This document shows positions 7,164-15,909 of a DNA stretch of 34,287 nucleotides, one piece after another. Position numbers and translations under genes: made by a program. Each line of letters opens with the position of its first letter. Position 1 is the first letter of the stretch. Source of the stretch: Xanthobacter autotrophicus (GTDB lineage Bacteria > Pseudomonadota > Alphaproteobacteria > Rhizobiales > Xanthobacteraceae); contig NZ_JAIVFO010000035.1 of NCBI RefSeq assembly GCF_029991245.1, positions 1-34,287 of the forward strand, read 5' to 3'. Under the pieces are notes generated by a model. The model searched no databases. It was not told the DNA's origin and saw only the letters and a list, made by a program, of their open reading frames with translations.

Positions 7164-10100
7164 GGTCCTCCCATCCCAACGGCACGCGGCGGGATCAGCC
7201 GCGCATCGCCCGCTCCGTAAACCGAATAGCAGAGCCCCAGCGGATTGCGGCTTGCCTGAAGCAGGGTGAGCCGCGCTTGCCTTACCGCTTCGCCGATGGT
7301 GTCCCCCTGGAAGATCCGGCGCACGACCTCGCAGCCGAAGCGGTCGGCGAATACGGCGGGAATGGTCGCCTCGCTGCCGATGATGGCGCGCGCGCCCCGC
7401 GAGAGGAAGAAGCTCACGAAGGAATTCTCGACACCGTTCCAGAGTTGCGCCGACTGGCAGGTGTTGAGGAACAGGATTGGGGCATCGGCCAGCCTGGCGC
7501 CGTCCGGTGGCAGGCCCAGAAGCAGGTCGGTGAGCCGCACCGTCGCGAGGCTCAGGATCAGGGCGCTCGCCGGATCGCCCTGGCCTACCACGTCCTTCAG
7601 GGCCTGGAGTGCCGCAAGGCGTTGCTCGACTTCGGCGTGGGGAAGGCCCGGCGCGTTGCGCTTCAGCTCCTCCCGCACGTCCGCGAGCTTGGCGAGGGTG
7701 AGGTCGCGCAAGGCCATGGCCGAGGGTGTGGCCGGCGCCGCGGCATGCCCGTGGGCGTAAAGATAGATGAACTGGCCGCCACCCTTCAGCACCTCGAATA
7801 GATCCGCGGGACCCTTGATGAAGGGTTCGAGCAGGACCGCCTCGTCCGCATGGGCGGCGATGATCTCGGCGAGCCGGGCGCGGTGTTGCTCTTCGTTCGC
7901 GAACGGCCAGTTGCCGTAGCGGACCTTGATCGGCCGTCGGTCCCGCTCGGCCTGGGGGCGCGGATCGATGCCGTCTCCACAGCGCTTGACCTCGAGGACG
8001 AAGCGCAGGCCCCACAGATTGTCCTCCGGCTTCGGCCGCACCGCCGCGGCGCCCGAACCGGCGGTGGCGCTGTTGTCGATGCTGAGGATCTGCCACGGGA
8101 GGACAAGGTTTTCCGCCCCCTTTCCCAGCACGATCTGCACCACGGGGGCCTGCGGCAGGGCTTCCAGCATGATCTGGCCGAGGCTGAAGAAATCGCCGCC
8201 CGCGCCATAGTCGAACAGGGTGGTCATGACCTCATGGCCGAGGCGGGTGAGGTCGGTCAGGGTCCTGGCGCAGGCGGCGGGCGTCAGCTCCGCCTTGGCG
8301 AAGGCCTCTCCGAACACCGCGTCCAGCAGGATGTTGCGGAAGCGCGTCATGAAGCTGTCGAGCTGGTCGGCCCGCAGGCGCTTCGTGGCATAGGTCTGCG
8401 GCTGGCCCCCGGCATTGCCGAGGGCCACTGCGAAGCGATAGGTGGCTTCGGTGCCGGCCACGAGGTCGATGGCGATGTTGAGCGCGCGCGCGGCCCGCTC
8501 CAGCTCGATCGGCTCCACGCTCGTGCCCTGCGCCCGGCAGATCACCACTTTGAGGGCCGCGTCGTCGGGGGGTGAAAGGGGCTGGCCGGGCTGCAACTCC
8601 AGCCGGAGGTCGAGCTGGAGGTGATCGATCAGGTTCAGCCGATGGTAAAGGCGGATGCCGATGCGCCCGCGTCCCCCTCCGCGCTGGCGGAACGCCTTGA
8701 CCCTCGGCGTGAGCTTGACCTCGGCAGCGGTCTGCGAATCCCCCGTCACCGGCAGGCGGAACGAGGCGAAGCGCCTGTCGATCTCGAAGGCACCGCCTTC
8801 CTCGTCGTCGAACTCGGCGGTGCTTTCATCGCTCACGATCACCCACACCGTTTCGGTCTGCGTCTGCCCCTGAATGGAGACGGGGGGCTGCTCTTCGCTG
8901 TCTTTCGTCAGGCCGAGCCGCAGGGCGCGCACCGCGATGCTCAGGGTGTAGGCGCGGCCGTGGACGAGGGGTTCCAGCGAACCCAGTTCCCGGCCCGCAT
9001 CGAAGAGCTGGAGGTCGGTGAAGCGCGGAGCCGGCGCGGGGAGGGGCGCCGCCGCGCCCGCCCTGTCGATGGAAGCTGGCAGAGGCAGGTCCAGGTTGAG
9101 ATCCTCGGCCTCGGCCTCGTCCAGGTCGAGGTCGAGCCGGTCGAAATTCCCGGCCGATTCGAAAGACGCATCCCCGTCGGCAACGGACTTGCTGGCCTGC
9201 ACCCCCGCTGGCCTGGGAGCGGGGTGAGGCTCGGCGCGCACCGCCTCCTCGTCGGCGATGAAGTCGTCGAGGCGCTCGGCGGTGCCCAGCTCCTTGTACA
9301 TGGGGCCGGGGCCCCCGAAGACGCTGGGCAGGACGGCGATGGCCTCGGCAAGCACCGCAAGGGCGATATCTTCGTTGTCCGTCCATGCGCTCCGTTCCGG
9401 CATGCGCCGGACGATGCGGTTCAGCCACGTGAGGGCTTCCGGCGTCACCTCGGTGGGGCCGATGCGGTGAAAGCGGATGCCAAGCCCGCGATCGCCAACG
9501 AGGATCCGGTCCAGCAGAATTCTGGCTCCCATGCGTTGGGACGGGTTGGACCCGTGAATCGCGCACCACACGAGCACCGGCAGCGCCACATCGGCGGACA
9601 TGCGCGCGGTGACCCGCTGCGCGCGGAGCCGTAACGGTTCATCCCCGGAGAGAGCGGCATGGACCACGGCGAAGGCGGTCGGCCGGTCGGTGAAGTCCTC
9701 CAGCGTCTCGCAGGCGAAAAAGGCGCACAGGCGCGCGCTTGTCGCGCCTTCGGGGACGTAGCCGCGCGGCTCCGCCGCAATCTGCGCCATGACCTCGGGT
9801 CCCGGCAGGACGGTCGCGTCCTCGGCGAGCATGGCGAGCAGCGGTTCCGCCGCCTGCGTTCCGAACACCGCAAGCATGCGCTGGGCGGTGAGCCGCGTGC
9901 GCTCGTCCTGATTGGTGATCGCCGAAGCCAGGAGGCGCTCGACGGCGCCATCCATGTCTCCCGTGTCGAGGCGGGCAAGCGTATCGGCGAAGGCCGCTTC
10001 GAGCCGCGCCCGGGCCGCCTCGTCGTTGCCGAAATTCGAGAAGTCGCGGCAGGCATTCTTAAAGACCCATCGGGCTGCCCGCGCGGTCCGCTGGCTGGCG

Positions 10101-10636
10101 TCCGGTTCTTCGTCGTCGTGGTCCGGCTGCTCCTGTCGCGGCCCGATGCGCACGCGGTGCGCAACAAAGAAGGGTTGGAGCAGGCGGAACGGGCCCGGCC
10201 GCGCGATGCGGTCGACCAGTTGGCTCGTCGATCGTTCCCAGTGGTCGCTGTCGCCGGCCGTGGCCGCTTCCACCACCTCCGGCGTTGTCTCCAGGATGCG
10301 GGCGGCCAGCGGCACGCCGTCGCCGCCGGCCCATTCGATCGCTATGGCCAGAATGGAGGCCTCGGCGACGGGCAGCGGCTCGGGCAGGTGGGCCTGGCGT
10401 GCGGACAGGAGCGCGGCCGCGCCCTTCGGCGCCAGCCACGGTGCCGCCCGCGCCGCGCCGATCCGGACCTGCTCTTCAGGATCGGCCAAGGCGGCTTCCA
10501 GCGCCCGCAAGGCGGCGTCCGGCACCATGGATCGGGCGTCGAGAAGACTGCTGGCCTTGCCATGGGCCGATGCGGCCCTGGCCGGGTCGAGACGAGACCA
10601 AAGCCATGCCGCGGCCTTGCGCAAGAAGGCCCGCAT
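7160..10636 (-). CDS. CHAT-domain (caspase-like) peptidase with helical repeats
   Basis: This 1158-residue protein ends in a CHAT domain. The catalytic His lies in YLYAHGHA (H962 or H964) and the catalytic Cys in FLNTCQSA (C1060). The family features SRGARAIIGSEATIP and FADRFGCEVV follow the Cys, so the dyad is intact. Residues about 40-350 form paired amphipathic helices such as ALRALEAALADPEEQVRIGA, which look like HEAT-type repeats. An acidic linker rich in Asp, Glu and Leu (near 500-515) leads to a strand-rich region (about 560-700). The ATG at 10636 is chosen because GGGGAGGG precedes it by a few nt; the frame stays open another 74 codons without family-like sequence. CHAT proteases are known to be effectors in several bacterial conflict systems, where sensing domains unleash cleavage of a partner. 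The trigger here is not visible. Confidence 0.92.
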   Translation of the reverse strand: MRAFLRKAAAWLWSRLDPARAASAHGKASSLLDARSMVPDAALRALEAALADPEEQVRIGAARAAPWLAPKGAAALLSARQAHLPEPLPVAEASILAIAIEWAGGDGVPLAARILETTPEVVEAATAGDSDHWERSTSQLVDRIARPGPFRLLQPFFVAHRVRIGPRQEQPDHDDEEPDASQRTARAARWVFKNACRDFSNFGNDEAARARLEAAFADTLARLDTGDMDGAVERLLASAITNQDERTRLTAQRMLAVFGTQAAEPLLAMLAEDATVLPGPEVMAQIAAEPRGYVPEGATSARLCAFFACETLEDFTDRPTAFAVVHAALSGDEPLRLRAQRVTARMSADVALPVLVWCAIHGSNPSQRMGARILLDRILVGDRGLGIRFHRIGPTEVTPEALTWLNRIVRRMPERSAWTDNEDIALAVLAEAIAVLPSVFGGPGPMYKELGTAERLDDFIADEEAVRAEPHPAPRPAGVQASKSVADGDASFESAGNFDRLDLDLDEAEAEDLNLDLPLPASIDRAGAAAPLPAPAPRFTDLQLFDAGRELGSLEPLVHGRAYTLSIAVRALRLGLTKDSEEQPPVSIQGQTQTETVWVIVSDESTAEFDDEEGGAFEIDRRFASFRLPVTGDSQTAAEVKLTPRVKAFRQRGGGRGRIGIRLYHRLNLIDHLQLDLRLELQPGQPLSPPDDAALKVVICRAQGTSVEPIELERAARALNIAIDLVAGTEATYRFAVALGNAGGQPQTYATKRLRADQLDSFMTRFRNILLDAVFGEAFAKAELTPAACARTLTDLTRLGHEVMTTLFDYGAGGDFFSLGQIMLEALPQAPVVQIVLGKGAENLVLPWQILSIDNSATAGSGAAAVRPKPEDNLWGLRFVLEVKRCGDGIDPRPQAERDRRPIKVRYGNWPFANEEQHRARLAEIIAAHADEAVLLEPFIKGPADLFEVLKGGGQFIYLYAHGHAAAPATPSAMALRDLTLAKLADVREELKRNAPGLPHAEVEQRLAALQALKDVVGQGDPASALILSLATVRLTDLLLGLPPDGARLADAPILFLNTCQSAQLWNGVENSFVSFFLSRGARAIIGSEATIPAVFADRFGCEVVRRIFQGDTIGEAVRQARLTLLQASRNPLGLCYSVYGAGDARLIPPRAVGMGGP

Positions 10637-10875
10637 ATCGCCCTCCCCCAGCAGTGGTGCAACTTTCGGCTGTTTTCCTGAATCGTCAAGCGTCGTCGCT
10701 CCGGCTGGCAAAAGAACCGCGCGGCGTCGCCGTTGGAGCCGGCTTTGTCCTTGAGCCGCTTGATCCGTGGACGCTCCGGTGCCCGAGGGTTCATTCCATC
10801 GGCCGCCGCCGCCCGCTATGGTGTCGCCCGACAGCAGCGGCGCGTCCGGCGCTTCCAACCTTCGAGGACATCTGC
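10637..10875. promoter_or_regulatory. Divergent intergenic region, CHAT gene / aldo-keto reductase
   Basis: These 239 bp separate the start of the CHAT block (-) from the aldo/keto reductase (+), so promoters for both should lie here. I see no convincing -35/-10 pair and no clear operator palindrome. The ribosome sites are visible: GGGGAGGG for the CHAT gene and CGAGGA before the GTG at 10876. Confidence 0.4.
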
Positions 10876-11823
10876 GTGGACAAGCGCGTGCTCGGCACCT
10901 CCGGCATCAGCATCGCCCCCCTCGCCCTCGGCGGGAACGTCTTCGGCTGGACCGCGGACGAGGCCACCTCCTTCGCCATCATCGACGCCTTCGTGGCGCG
11001 CGGCTTCTCGCTGATCGACACCGCCGACGTCTATTCCATCTGGGTGCCCGGGCATACCGGCGGGGAATCCGAGCGCGTCATCGGCGCCTGGCTCAAGCGC
11101 GGTGGGCGACGGGACGCCATCCATATCGCCACCAAGGTCGGCATGGACATGCGGACCGCCGGCAAGGGCCTCTCCAGGGCCCACATCGTCGCCGCAGCGG
11201 AGGCGTCACTCCGCAACCTCGGCACCGACCATATCGACCTCTACCAGGCGCACATCGACGACAACACCGTGCCGCTGGAGGAGACGCTGGAAGCGTTCGC
11301 CCGCCTTGTGGAGGCCGGCAAGGTGCGGGCGGTGGGCGCCTCCAACTATACCGCTCCCCGGCTCGCCGAAGCCCTCGCCGCGAGCGACGCCACCGGCTGG
11401 CCGCGCTTCAGCGTGCTGCAGCCGCACTACAATCTCGCCAACCGCGCCTTGTTCGAGGGGGCGCTGCAGGCGCTTTGCCTGACGGAAAACATCGGCGTCA
11501 TCCCCTATTTTGCCCTCGCGGCCGGCTTCCTCACCGGCAAATATCGCCGGCCGGAAGACCTGGAGGGCAAGGCGCGGGGGGGCACCGTCGCCCATTATCT
11601 CGATCCGCGCGGCCTCGACCTGCTCGCCGAGATGGACAAGATCGCCATGCGCCTCGGCGCGACGCCGACGCAGGTGGCCCTCGCCTGGCTCATGGCCCAG
11701 CCGGGCGTCACCGCCCCCATCGTCAGCGCCTCGAGCCTCGCCCAGCTCGACGACATCATGGCTGCGCCCGACCTCGTCCTCGATGCGGCGGCCCTGAGCC
11801 GGCTCGACCGCGCCAGCATCTGA
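10876..11823 (+). CDS. Aldo/keto reductase
   Basis: This 315-residue protein is an NAD(P)H-dependent (alpha/beta)8-barrel oxidoreductase. The catalytic tetrad is complete: D48 and Y53 in LIDTADVYS, K87 in ATKVG, and H126 in YQAHIDD. The C-terminal cofactor part includes PIVSASSLAQLDDIM. The GTG at 10876 is chosen because GAGG lies 8 nt upstream and the protein then begins VDKRVLGTSGI, the usual short N-terminus. The frame is open far upstream but without family sequence. The substrate cannot be told; the sequence resembles general aldehyde or sugar-ketone reductases of the YajO/Tas type. It is divergent from the CHAT gene and appears to be a single-gene unit. Confidence 0.93.
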   Translation: MDKRVLGTSGISIAPLALGGNVFGWTADEATSFAIIDAFVARGFSLIDTADVYSIWVPGHTGGESERVIGAWLKRGGRRDAIHIATKVGMDMRTAGKGLSRAHIVAAAEASLRNLGTDHIDLYQAHIDDNTVPLEETLEAFARLVEAGKVRAVGASNYTAPRLAEALAASDATGWPRFSVLQPHYNLANRALFEGALQALCLTENIGVIPYFALAAGFLTGKYRRPEDLEGKARGGTVAHYLDPRGLDLLAEMDKIAMRLGATPTQVALAWLMAQPGVTAPIVSASSLAQLDDIMAAPDLVLDAAALSRLDRASI

Positions 11824-12232
11824 GGCATGCGGGCTGCCGCCGATCTCTTCACCCCCCATCGCTCTGCTGCACCCGGGAGCGCATGGTTCATCCCCGACCT
11901 GTCCGTTGCCGCCTACGGTCGATGCCGACGGCGGCGCCGCGGCGAGGCTCACGCCCGGATATGCGCCAAGGCTGGCGGCCCGGTGCTTTGCGTCGTGACG
12001 GAATCCACACGCCACAGCTTTCCGCCCGCCGGCGAGACGACGAGGCAGAGCCCACCAGAACATGGAGTTTGAAAGCCCTTTCGGCCGGCTTTGCAGTGCG
12101 GCCGGCTTTACAGTGCGGCGGCCGGCGTCTGACCGCATGACGCTATTTCCGGGGGCGGTAGGAGCAAAGCGTACCGTACATGCCATTGCACGATGCCTGT
12201 GAGGTGGCGTGACGCCTTGTGGTGCAAGAATT
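11824..12232. other. Gene-poor spacer
   Basis: These 409 bp lie between the reductase and the tRNA. A short plus-strand frame (11827-12072) has Arg-rich, family-less sequence and no ribosome site, so I do not call it. The region holds a small tandem repeat (12082-12120) and the sequence downstream of the minus-strand tRNA. I see nothing else. Confidence 0.5.
12082..12120 (+). repeat. 17-bp tandem repeat
   Basis: Two adjacent 17-bp units (12082-12098 and 12099-12115) differ by one base; each reads CGGCCGGCTTTxCAGTG. A partial third unit starting with CGGC follows. The GCCGGC cores can pair with each other, so the array could form a hairpin at the end of either flanking transcript. Confidence 0.6.
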
Positions 12233-12308
12233 TGGTGGGCCCGGCAGGACTCGAACCTGCAACCAGACCGTTATGAGCGGTCAGCTCTAACCATTGAGCT
12301 ACAGGCCC
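12233..12308 (-). tRNA. tRNA with CAU anticodon, probably tRNA-Ile2
   Basis: The reverse strand folds into a full 76-nt cloverleaf with an encoded CCA (12233-12235). The acceptor stem GGGCCTG/CGGGCCC has one G-T pair. The D-arm is TAGCTCAATGGTTAGAGC, the anticodon stem GACCG/CGGTC closes the loop CTCATAA, and the T-arm is GCAGG-TTCGAGT-CCTGC. The anticodon CAU allows Met or lysidine-modified Ile2. It is not an initiator, because the acceptor pair 1-72 is G-C and the anticodon stem lacks three G-C pairs. The overall sequence resembles alphaproteobacterial Ile2 more than elongator Met, from memory. Confidence 0.93.
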
Positions 12309-12532
12309 CCGGCATGGGGCGGCTCGGGCCGCCGCCGGTTGCGCCTCTCGTCTAGCAATCCCGTCGCCGGCGAACAACAGGAGAGCGCATCCGGCGGCGC
12401 CGGGCGGGCGGAAAACGCGTGGACGGCGGACAGGCGCGGATCGGCCTGCCCCATTGGCGCCGCCTTCGCAGCGTCGTCTCCCGCCGAAGGCTCCGGCGGG
12501 TCCGAGCCAGGAAACAGCCCGAGGGAACTCCC

Positions 12533-13288
12533 ATGCGTCTTGCTTCGTCCGGTCCGGCGTCCGTCATCCGTGCCCCGCGCCGCGCCGCCACAGGCGCCGT
12601 GGCGGCGGCGATGGCGGTCCTTCTGCTCGCGGGCGGGCCTGCCGCGGCAGCGGCGACGCTCACCGTGGTGGGCGAGGCCCGCGTCTCCGCGCCGCCCGAC
12701 ATGGCGGTGCTCACCACCGGCACCATGACCACCGCGAAGACCGCGGACGACGCCCTCGCCGCCAATTCCAAGGCGGTGAGCGATGTGATCGCCGCGCTCA
12801 AGGCCGCCGGTGTCGAGCCCCGCGACATCGCCACGTCGAACTTCTCCATCCAGCCCCAATACTCCCTCCCTCCGCAGAATTCCCGCGAGGCGCCCAAGCT
12901 GATCGGCTTCGAGGTGCGCAATTCCGTGCGCATTACGGTGCGTGACCTCGCCAAGCTTGGGCCGCTGCTCGACAAGGTGGTGCAGTCGGGTGCCAACCAG
13001 GCCTCGGGCCTCGCCTTCGCCCTCGCCGAGCCGGGGCAGCTCGACCGCGAGGCGCGGACCGCCGCGGTGAAGGATGCCATGGAGCAGGCGAAGGCGCTGG
13101 CCGCCGCCGCCGGCGTCAGGCTCACCCGCATCACCTCGATCCAGCCCGAGACCCAGGGCAGCTTTCCCATGCCGGCGGCGCCCATGATGATGAAGGCCGA
13201 TGCCGGCCGCATGGCGGTGCCCGTGGAGGCGGGCGAGATCGAGGTGCGCGCCCGCACCGTCATGGTCTACGAAATCGAGCCCATGTAG
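12533..13288 (+). CDS. Secreted SIMPL-domain (DUF541) protein
   Basis: This 251-residue protein is a member of the SIMPL/DUF541 family, which includes the periplasmic BP26 protein of Brucella. A signal segment covers residues about 15-42 (AAMAVLLLAGGPAAAAA). The family core follows: LTVVGEARVSAPPDMAVL at the start of the mature protein, TSNFSIQPQY in the middle, and a final VRARTVMVYEIEPM strand. A Met/Pro-rich patch (FPMPAAPMMMKA) sits before the last strand. The ATG at 12533 has GAGGGAA about 6 nt upstream; the frame is open before it without relevant sequence. BP26-like proteins assemble in the periplasm or outer membrane, and their molecular role is unclear. It stands alone. Confidence 0.92.
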   Translation: MRLASSGPASVIRAPRRAATGAVAAAMAVLLLAGGPAAAAATLTVVGEARVSAPPDMAVLTTGTMTTAKTADDALAANSKAVSDVIAALKAAGVEPRDIATSNFSIQPQYSLPPQNSREAPKLIGFEVRNSVRITVRDLAKLGPLLDKVVQSGANQASGLAFALAEPGQLDREARTAAVKDAMEQAKALAAAAGVRLTRITSIQPETQGSFPMPAAPMMMKADAGRMAVPVEAGEIEVRARTVMVYEIEPM

Positions 13289-13516
13289 GGCCATCGGTCA
13301 GCCCCCGGTTGCGGCGGGGTCCGGGTGGGCACCTGGTTGGGATGCTTCTCGGGCATCCTCGCCGGGGGCGCCTCGGGAAAGGTGCGGAGCTTGCCCGCAT
13401 CCGGCGCTGTGATAGATCAGGACACGTGACCGATTCGAGCGCGCGTGCGACGGGATTGGCCGCGCGTTTTGCTGTGTTTCCCTTGATCTGCCTTCGGGTC
13501 TGCCGCAGGATCGCCC

Positions 13517-14884
13517 ATGTCGCCTCCGTCGGGATGGCCAGCGCTTCCGGTCGCCGCCGGCGGGTCGTCGGGCCGGCGGGTCCAGTATGCGGCGCTGCCG
13601 TATCGCGTGCGGCGCGACGGCGAAGTGCAGATCCGCCTCATCACCTCCCGCGAGACCCGGCGCTGGGTCATCCCCAAGGGCTGGCCCATGAAGGGCCTGT
13701 CCCCGCCCAAGGCCGCCGTGCGCGAGGCCTATGAGGAAGCCGGGCTGATGGGGGTGATCTCGCGCGAGCCCCTCGGCATGTACACCTACGAGAAGCGGCT
13801 CGGCACGCGCTCGGTGCTGTGCGACGTGCTGGTGTTTCCGCTCAAGGTCAAGCGGCTGCTGGAGAAATGGCCGGAACGCTTCCAGCGCTACGGTTTCTGG
13901 TTCTCCATCGACAGCGCCGCCGCGGCGGTTCAGGAAGAGGACCTCTCCGAGCTGATCCGCAGCTTCGGCCAGATCATGGCTCGCAGGTGGGAGGCCGAGC
14001 GCCTCGAAGCCGAGCAGAAGGCGAAGGCCAAGCCTCCAAAGGAAAAGCCGGCGAGCGCTGTGCCCGGCGGTGAAATGCCGGTCGAGGAGCGACAGGCCGG
14101 CGCGTCGGCCGCGGTGCCCGCCAAGTCGAAGGCCGTCAAGGCCAAGCCGGCGAAGGCCAAGACGGAAAAGTCCAAGTCGGAAGATGTGGCGTCGTTCGTT
14201 GTCGATGCGGAAAAGAGCGCGGCGACGGATCTCCAATCCGACGGCGAGGCCAAGCTCGGGAAGTCGAAGCCGGACAAGATCAAGGCGGAAAAGGCCGCTC
14301 CGGAAAAAGGGGTGAAGGCCAAGTCGGGGAAGGTGGCCAGGTCGGAAAAGGTGGGCAGGTCGGAAAAGGTGGCCAAGGCGAAGGCCCGGATGGCCGTGGG
14401 CGCGCCTGTGGCGGATGGGCCTGTCATGCCCGAGGTCGCACGAGCCTCGCAGCCGGCGATCGTTGCCAAGAAGGCCGCGAAGGGCAAGGGCGGGAAGGCT
14501 TCCCGCCAGGGTGCCTTGATCCCACGCCCCGCGGCACCCGATGCCCCGCCGCCTGTCGCGGAAGCCGATCGGGACGCGGCCCCGGCTGCGTTGGCGAAGG
14601 CCCACGGCCGGCCGATCCGCAAGGTGACCATCGCCAAAAAGGCGGAAACCGTCGCAAAGGCCGGAGGGTTGCCGGCGAAGCAGCCGCCGTCGCCGAAGCG
14701 GGTGGCATCGCCGAAGAAGGTGTCGGCGGTGAAGAAGGGGACGACGGTGCGCAAGGCCGCACCGGCGAAGGTGCTGACCAAGGCCCTCGCGAGCGAGGCA
14801 GCCAAGGTGATGCCAAAGGGCGTGCCGACAACAGCTAGGCGCAAGGCAAGGGCGCCCGGCCCGCCGGAGAAGCCTCGGTCCTGA
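13517..14884 (+). CDS. NUDIX hydrolase with long Lys/Ala/Pro-rich tail
   Basis: This 455-residue protein has a NUDIX domain at residues about 20-155. The NUDIX box runs from G55 in PKGWPMKG to REAYEEAGL (R69, E70, E73, E74); the usual Glu in the middle of the box is Leu, as in related alphaproteobacterial NUDIX proteins with a GWPMKG motif. Those are often compared with diphosphoinositol or nucleotide hydrolases; the substrate is unknown. Residues about 165-455 are a basic, low-complexity tail dominated by Lys, Ala, Pro, Val and Ser (KAKPAKAKTEKSKSED, KVARSEKVGRSEKVAKAK), resembling histone H1-like bacterial proteins. Most NUDIX enzymes end near residue 160. The tail is in frame with no internal stop and no second start signal that I can see, so it is a true extension. 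Confidence 0.9.
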   Translation: MSPPSGWPALPVAAGGSSGRRVQYAALPYRVRRDGEVQIRLITSRETRRWVIPKGWPMKGLSPPKAAVREAYEEAGLMGVISREPLGMYTYEKRLGTRSVLCDVLVFPLKVKRLLEKWPERFQRYGFWFSIDSAAAAVQEEDLSELIRSFGQIMARRWEAERLEAEQKAKAKPPKEKPASAVPGGEMPVEERQAGASAAVPAKSKAVKAKPAKAKTEKSKSEDVASFVVDAEKSAATDLQSDGEAKLGKSKPDKIKAEKAAPEKGVKAKSGKVARSEKVGRSEKVAKAKARMAVGAPVADGPVMPEVARASQPAIVAKKAAKGKGGKASRQGALIPRPAAPDAPPPVAEADRDAAPAALAKAHGRPIRKVTIAKKAETVAKAGGLPAKQPPSPKRVASPKKVSAVKKGTTVRKAAPAKVLTKALASEAAKVMPKGVPTTARRKARAPGPPEKPRS

Positions 14885-14965
14885 ATCGTCGGGCGAATGG
14901 GCCGGTGGCAATATGCTCGGCCATCGATCGAGCCGCGACTCCTTGATCTGGCGGATCATCTTTTT

Positions 14966-14990
14966 GAAACGGATGGGGACCATCCGTTTC
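14966..14990. terminator. Hairpin between convergent genes
   Basis: A perfect 11-bp stem, GAAACGGATGG with CCATCCGTTTC, encloses a 3-nt loop (GGA). It lies between the ends of the NUDIX gene (+) and the DUF2189 gene (-). Neither strand has a T-run after the stem; the plus strand has five Ts before it. It may end either transcript with help from Rho, or protect the 3' ends. Confidence 0.55.
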
Positions 14991-15000
14991 GGTTGATCCA

Positions 15001-15798
15001 CTAGTCGGCGGGAACAACCGCCTTGCGGTAGATGTGCCAGGTGGCGTGGCCGAGCACCGGCAGGACCACGATAAGCCCCAGGAAGACCGGCACCGAGCCG
15101 GCGGCGAGCAGCGCCACCACGATCAGGCCCCATGCGATCATGGGCCCGGGGCTCGCCAGCACCGCCTGCACGCTGGTGATCATGGCCGTGACCACGTCGA
15201 TGTCGCGATCCATCAGCAGCGGAAACGACACCACGGTGATGGAGAACAGGCCCAGCGCCAACGCTGCGCCCACCACATGCCCCACCGCCAGGAAGGTCAG
15301 GCCGTCCGAGGTGGTGAACACCACGTGCAGGAATTCGCTGAAGGTTCCGAACGAGGAGTAGCCGAGGAACAGCGCCAGCAGCAGGCGCACCTGGTACATC
15401 CAGATGATGAAGGCGAAGATGGTGACGAACGCCATCCATGCCAGTTCCCGCTGGCGCTGGGCGAAGACGGTGGAAAACACGCCCTGCAGCGTCGGCTGGC
15501 GCCCGGCCTCGATCTCCCGGCTCACGTCATAGAGGCCGGCGGCGATGAAGGGGCCGATGAGCACAGAGCCCGCCAGCAGCGGATAGGCGAGATAGCCCAG
15601 ATCCAGCGCGAACACGCATGACAGCAGAAAAATGCCGCCGAAGGCATAGACCGCCCCCAGAAGGGCGCCGATGACGGGGGCGCGATTGAAATCCTGGACC
15701 CCGGCGAGCAGGGCCTCCTTCACGTCGGCAAAAGTGATGGCGCGCACTACGGGCGCCGTCGGCCCGGCTTGCGCCGGCCGATCAAGAACAGTGGCCAT
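15001..15798 (-). CDS. DUF2189 membrane protein
   Basis: This 265-residue integral membrane protein has about six hydrophobic segments, near residues 42-65, 70-90, 118-145, 160-190, 200-215 and 222-250. The family marks are ITFADVKEALLAGVQDF near the N-terminus and SREIEAGRQPTL in the first cytoplasmic loop, then SFPLLMDRDIDVVTAM, as in DUF2189 proteins of Alphaproteobacteria. The function of the family is not known. AGGGAG precedes the ATG. It stands as a single gene between the NUDIX gene and putR. Confidence 0.88.
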   Translation of the reverse strand: MATVLDRPAQAGPTAPVVRAITFADVKEALLAGVQDFNRAPVIGALLGAVYAFGGIFLLSCVFALDLGYLAYPLLAGSVLIGPFIAAGLYDVSREIEAGRQPTLQGVFSTVFAQRQRELAWMAFVTIFAFIIWMYQVRLLLALFLGYSSFGTFSEFLHVVFTTSDGLTFLAVGHVVGAALALGLFSITVVSFPLLMDRDIDVVTAMITSVQAVLASPGPMIAWGLIVVALLAAGSVPVFLGLIVVLPVLGHATWHIYRKAVVPAD

Positions 15799-15909
15799 GT
15801 CTCAGCTCCCTGGAGGCCACGTTGAGCCTCTTATGTTTTGCTGAGAGAGTGAGGTCGCTGCGGCCGGTTGTAAAGGGCAACGAAGGGTCAAGGGCGGGGC
15901 GGCGGGCGA

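Noticed and set aside
7160-8096. 461-codon frame joining antisense-frame sequence to the 150-residue gene
   Set aside because: Only the last 150 codons look like protein; the rest lies inside the CHAT gene in another frame, and the ATG at 7163 couples to the CHAT stop.
10285-10875. Extended N-terminus of the aldo/keto reductase
   Set aside because: The extra codons overlap the divergent CHAT gene and have no family sequence; GTG at 10876 with GAGG gives the normal N-terminus.
11827-12072. 81-codon frame after the reductase
   Set aside because: No ribosome site, Arg-rich composition, no domain.
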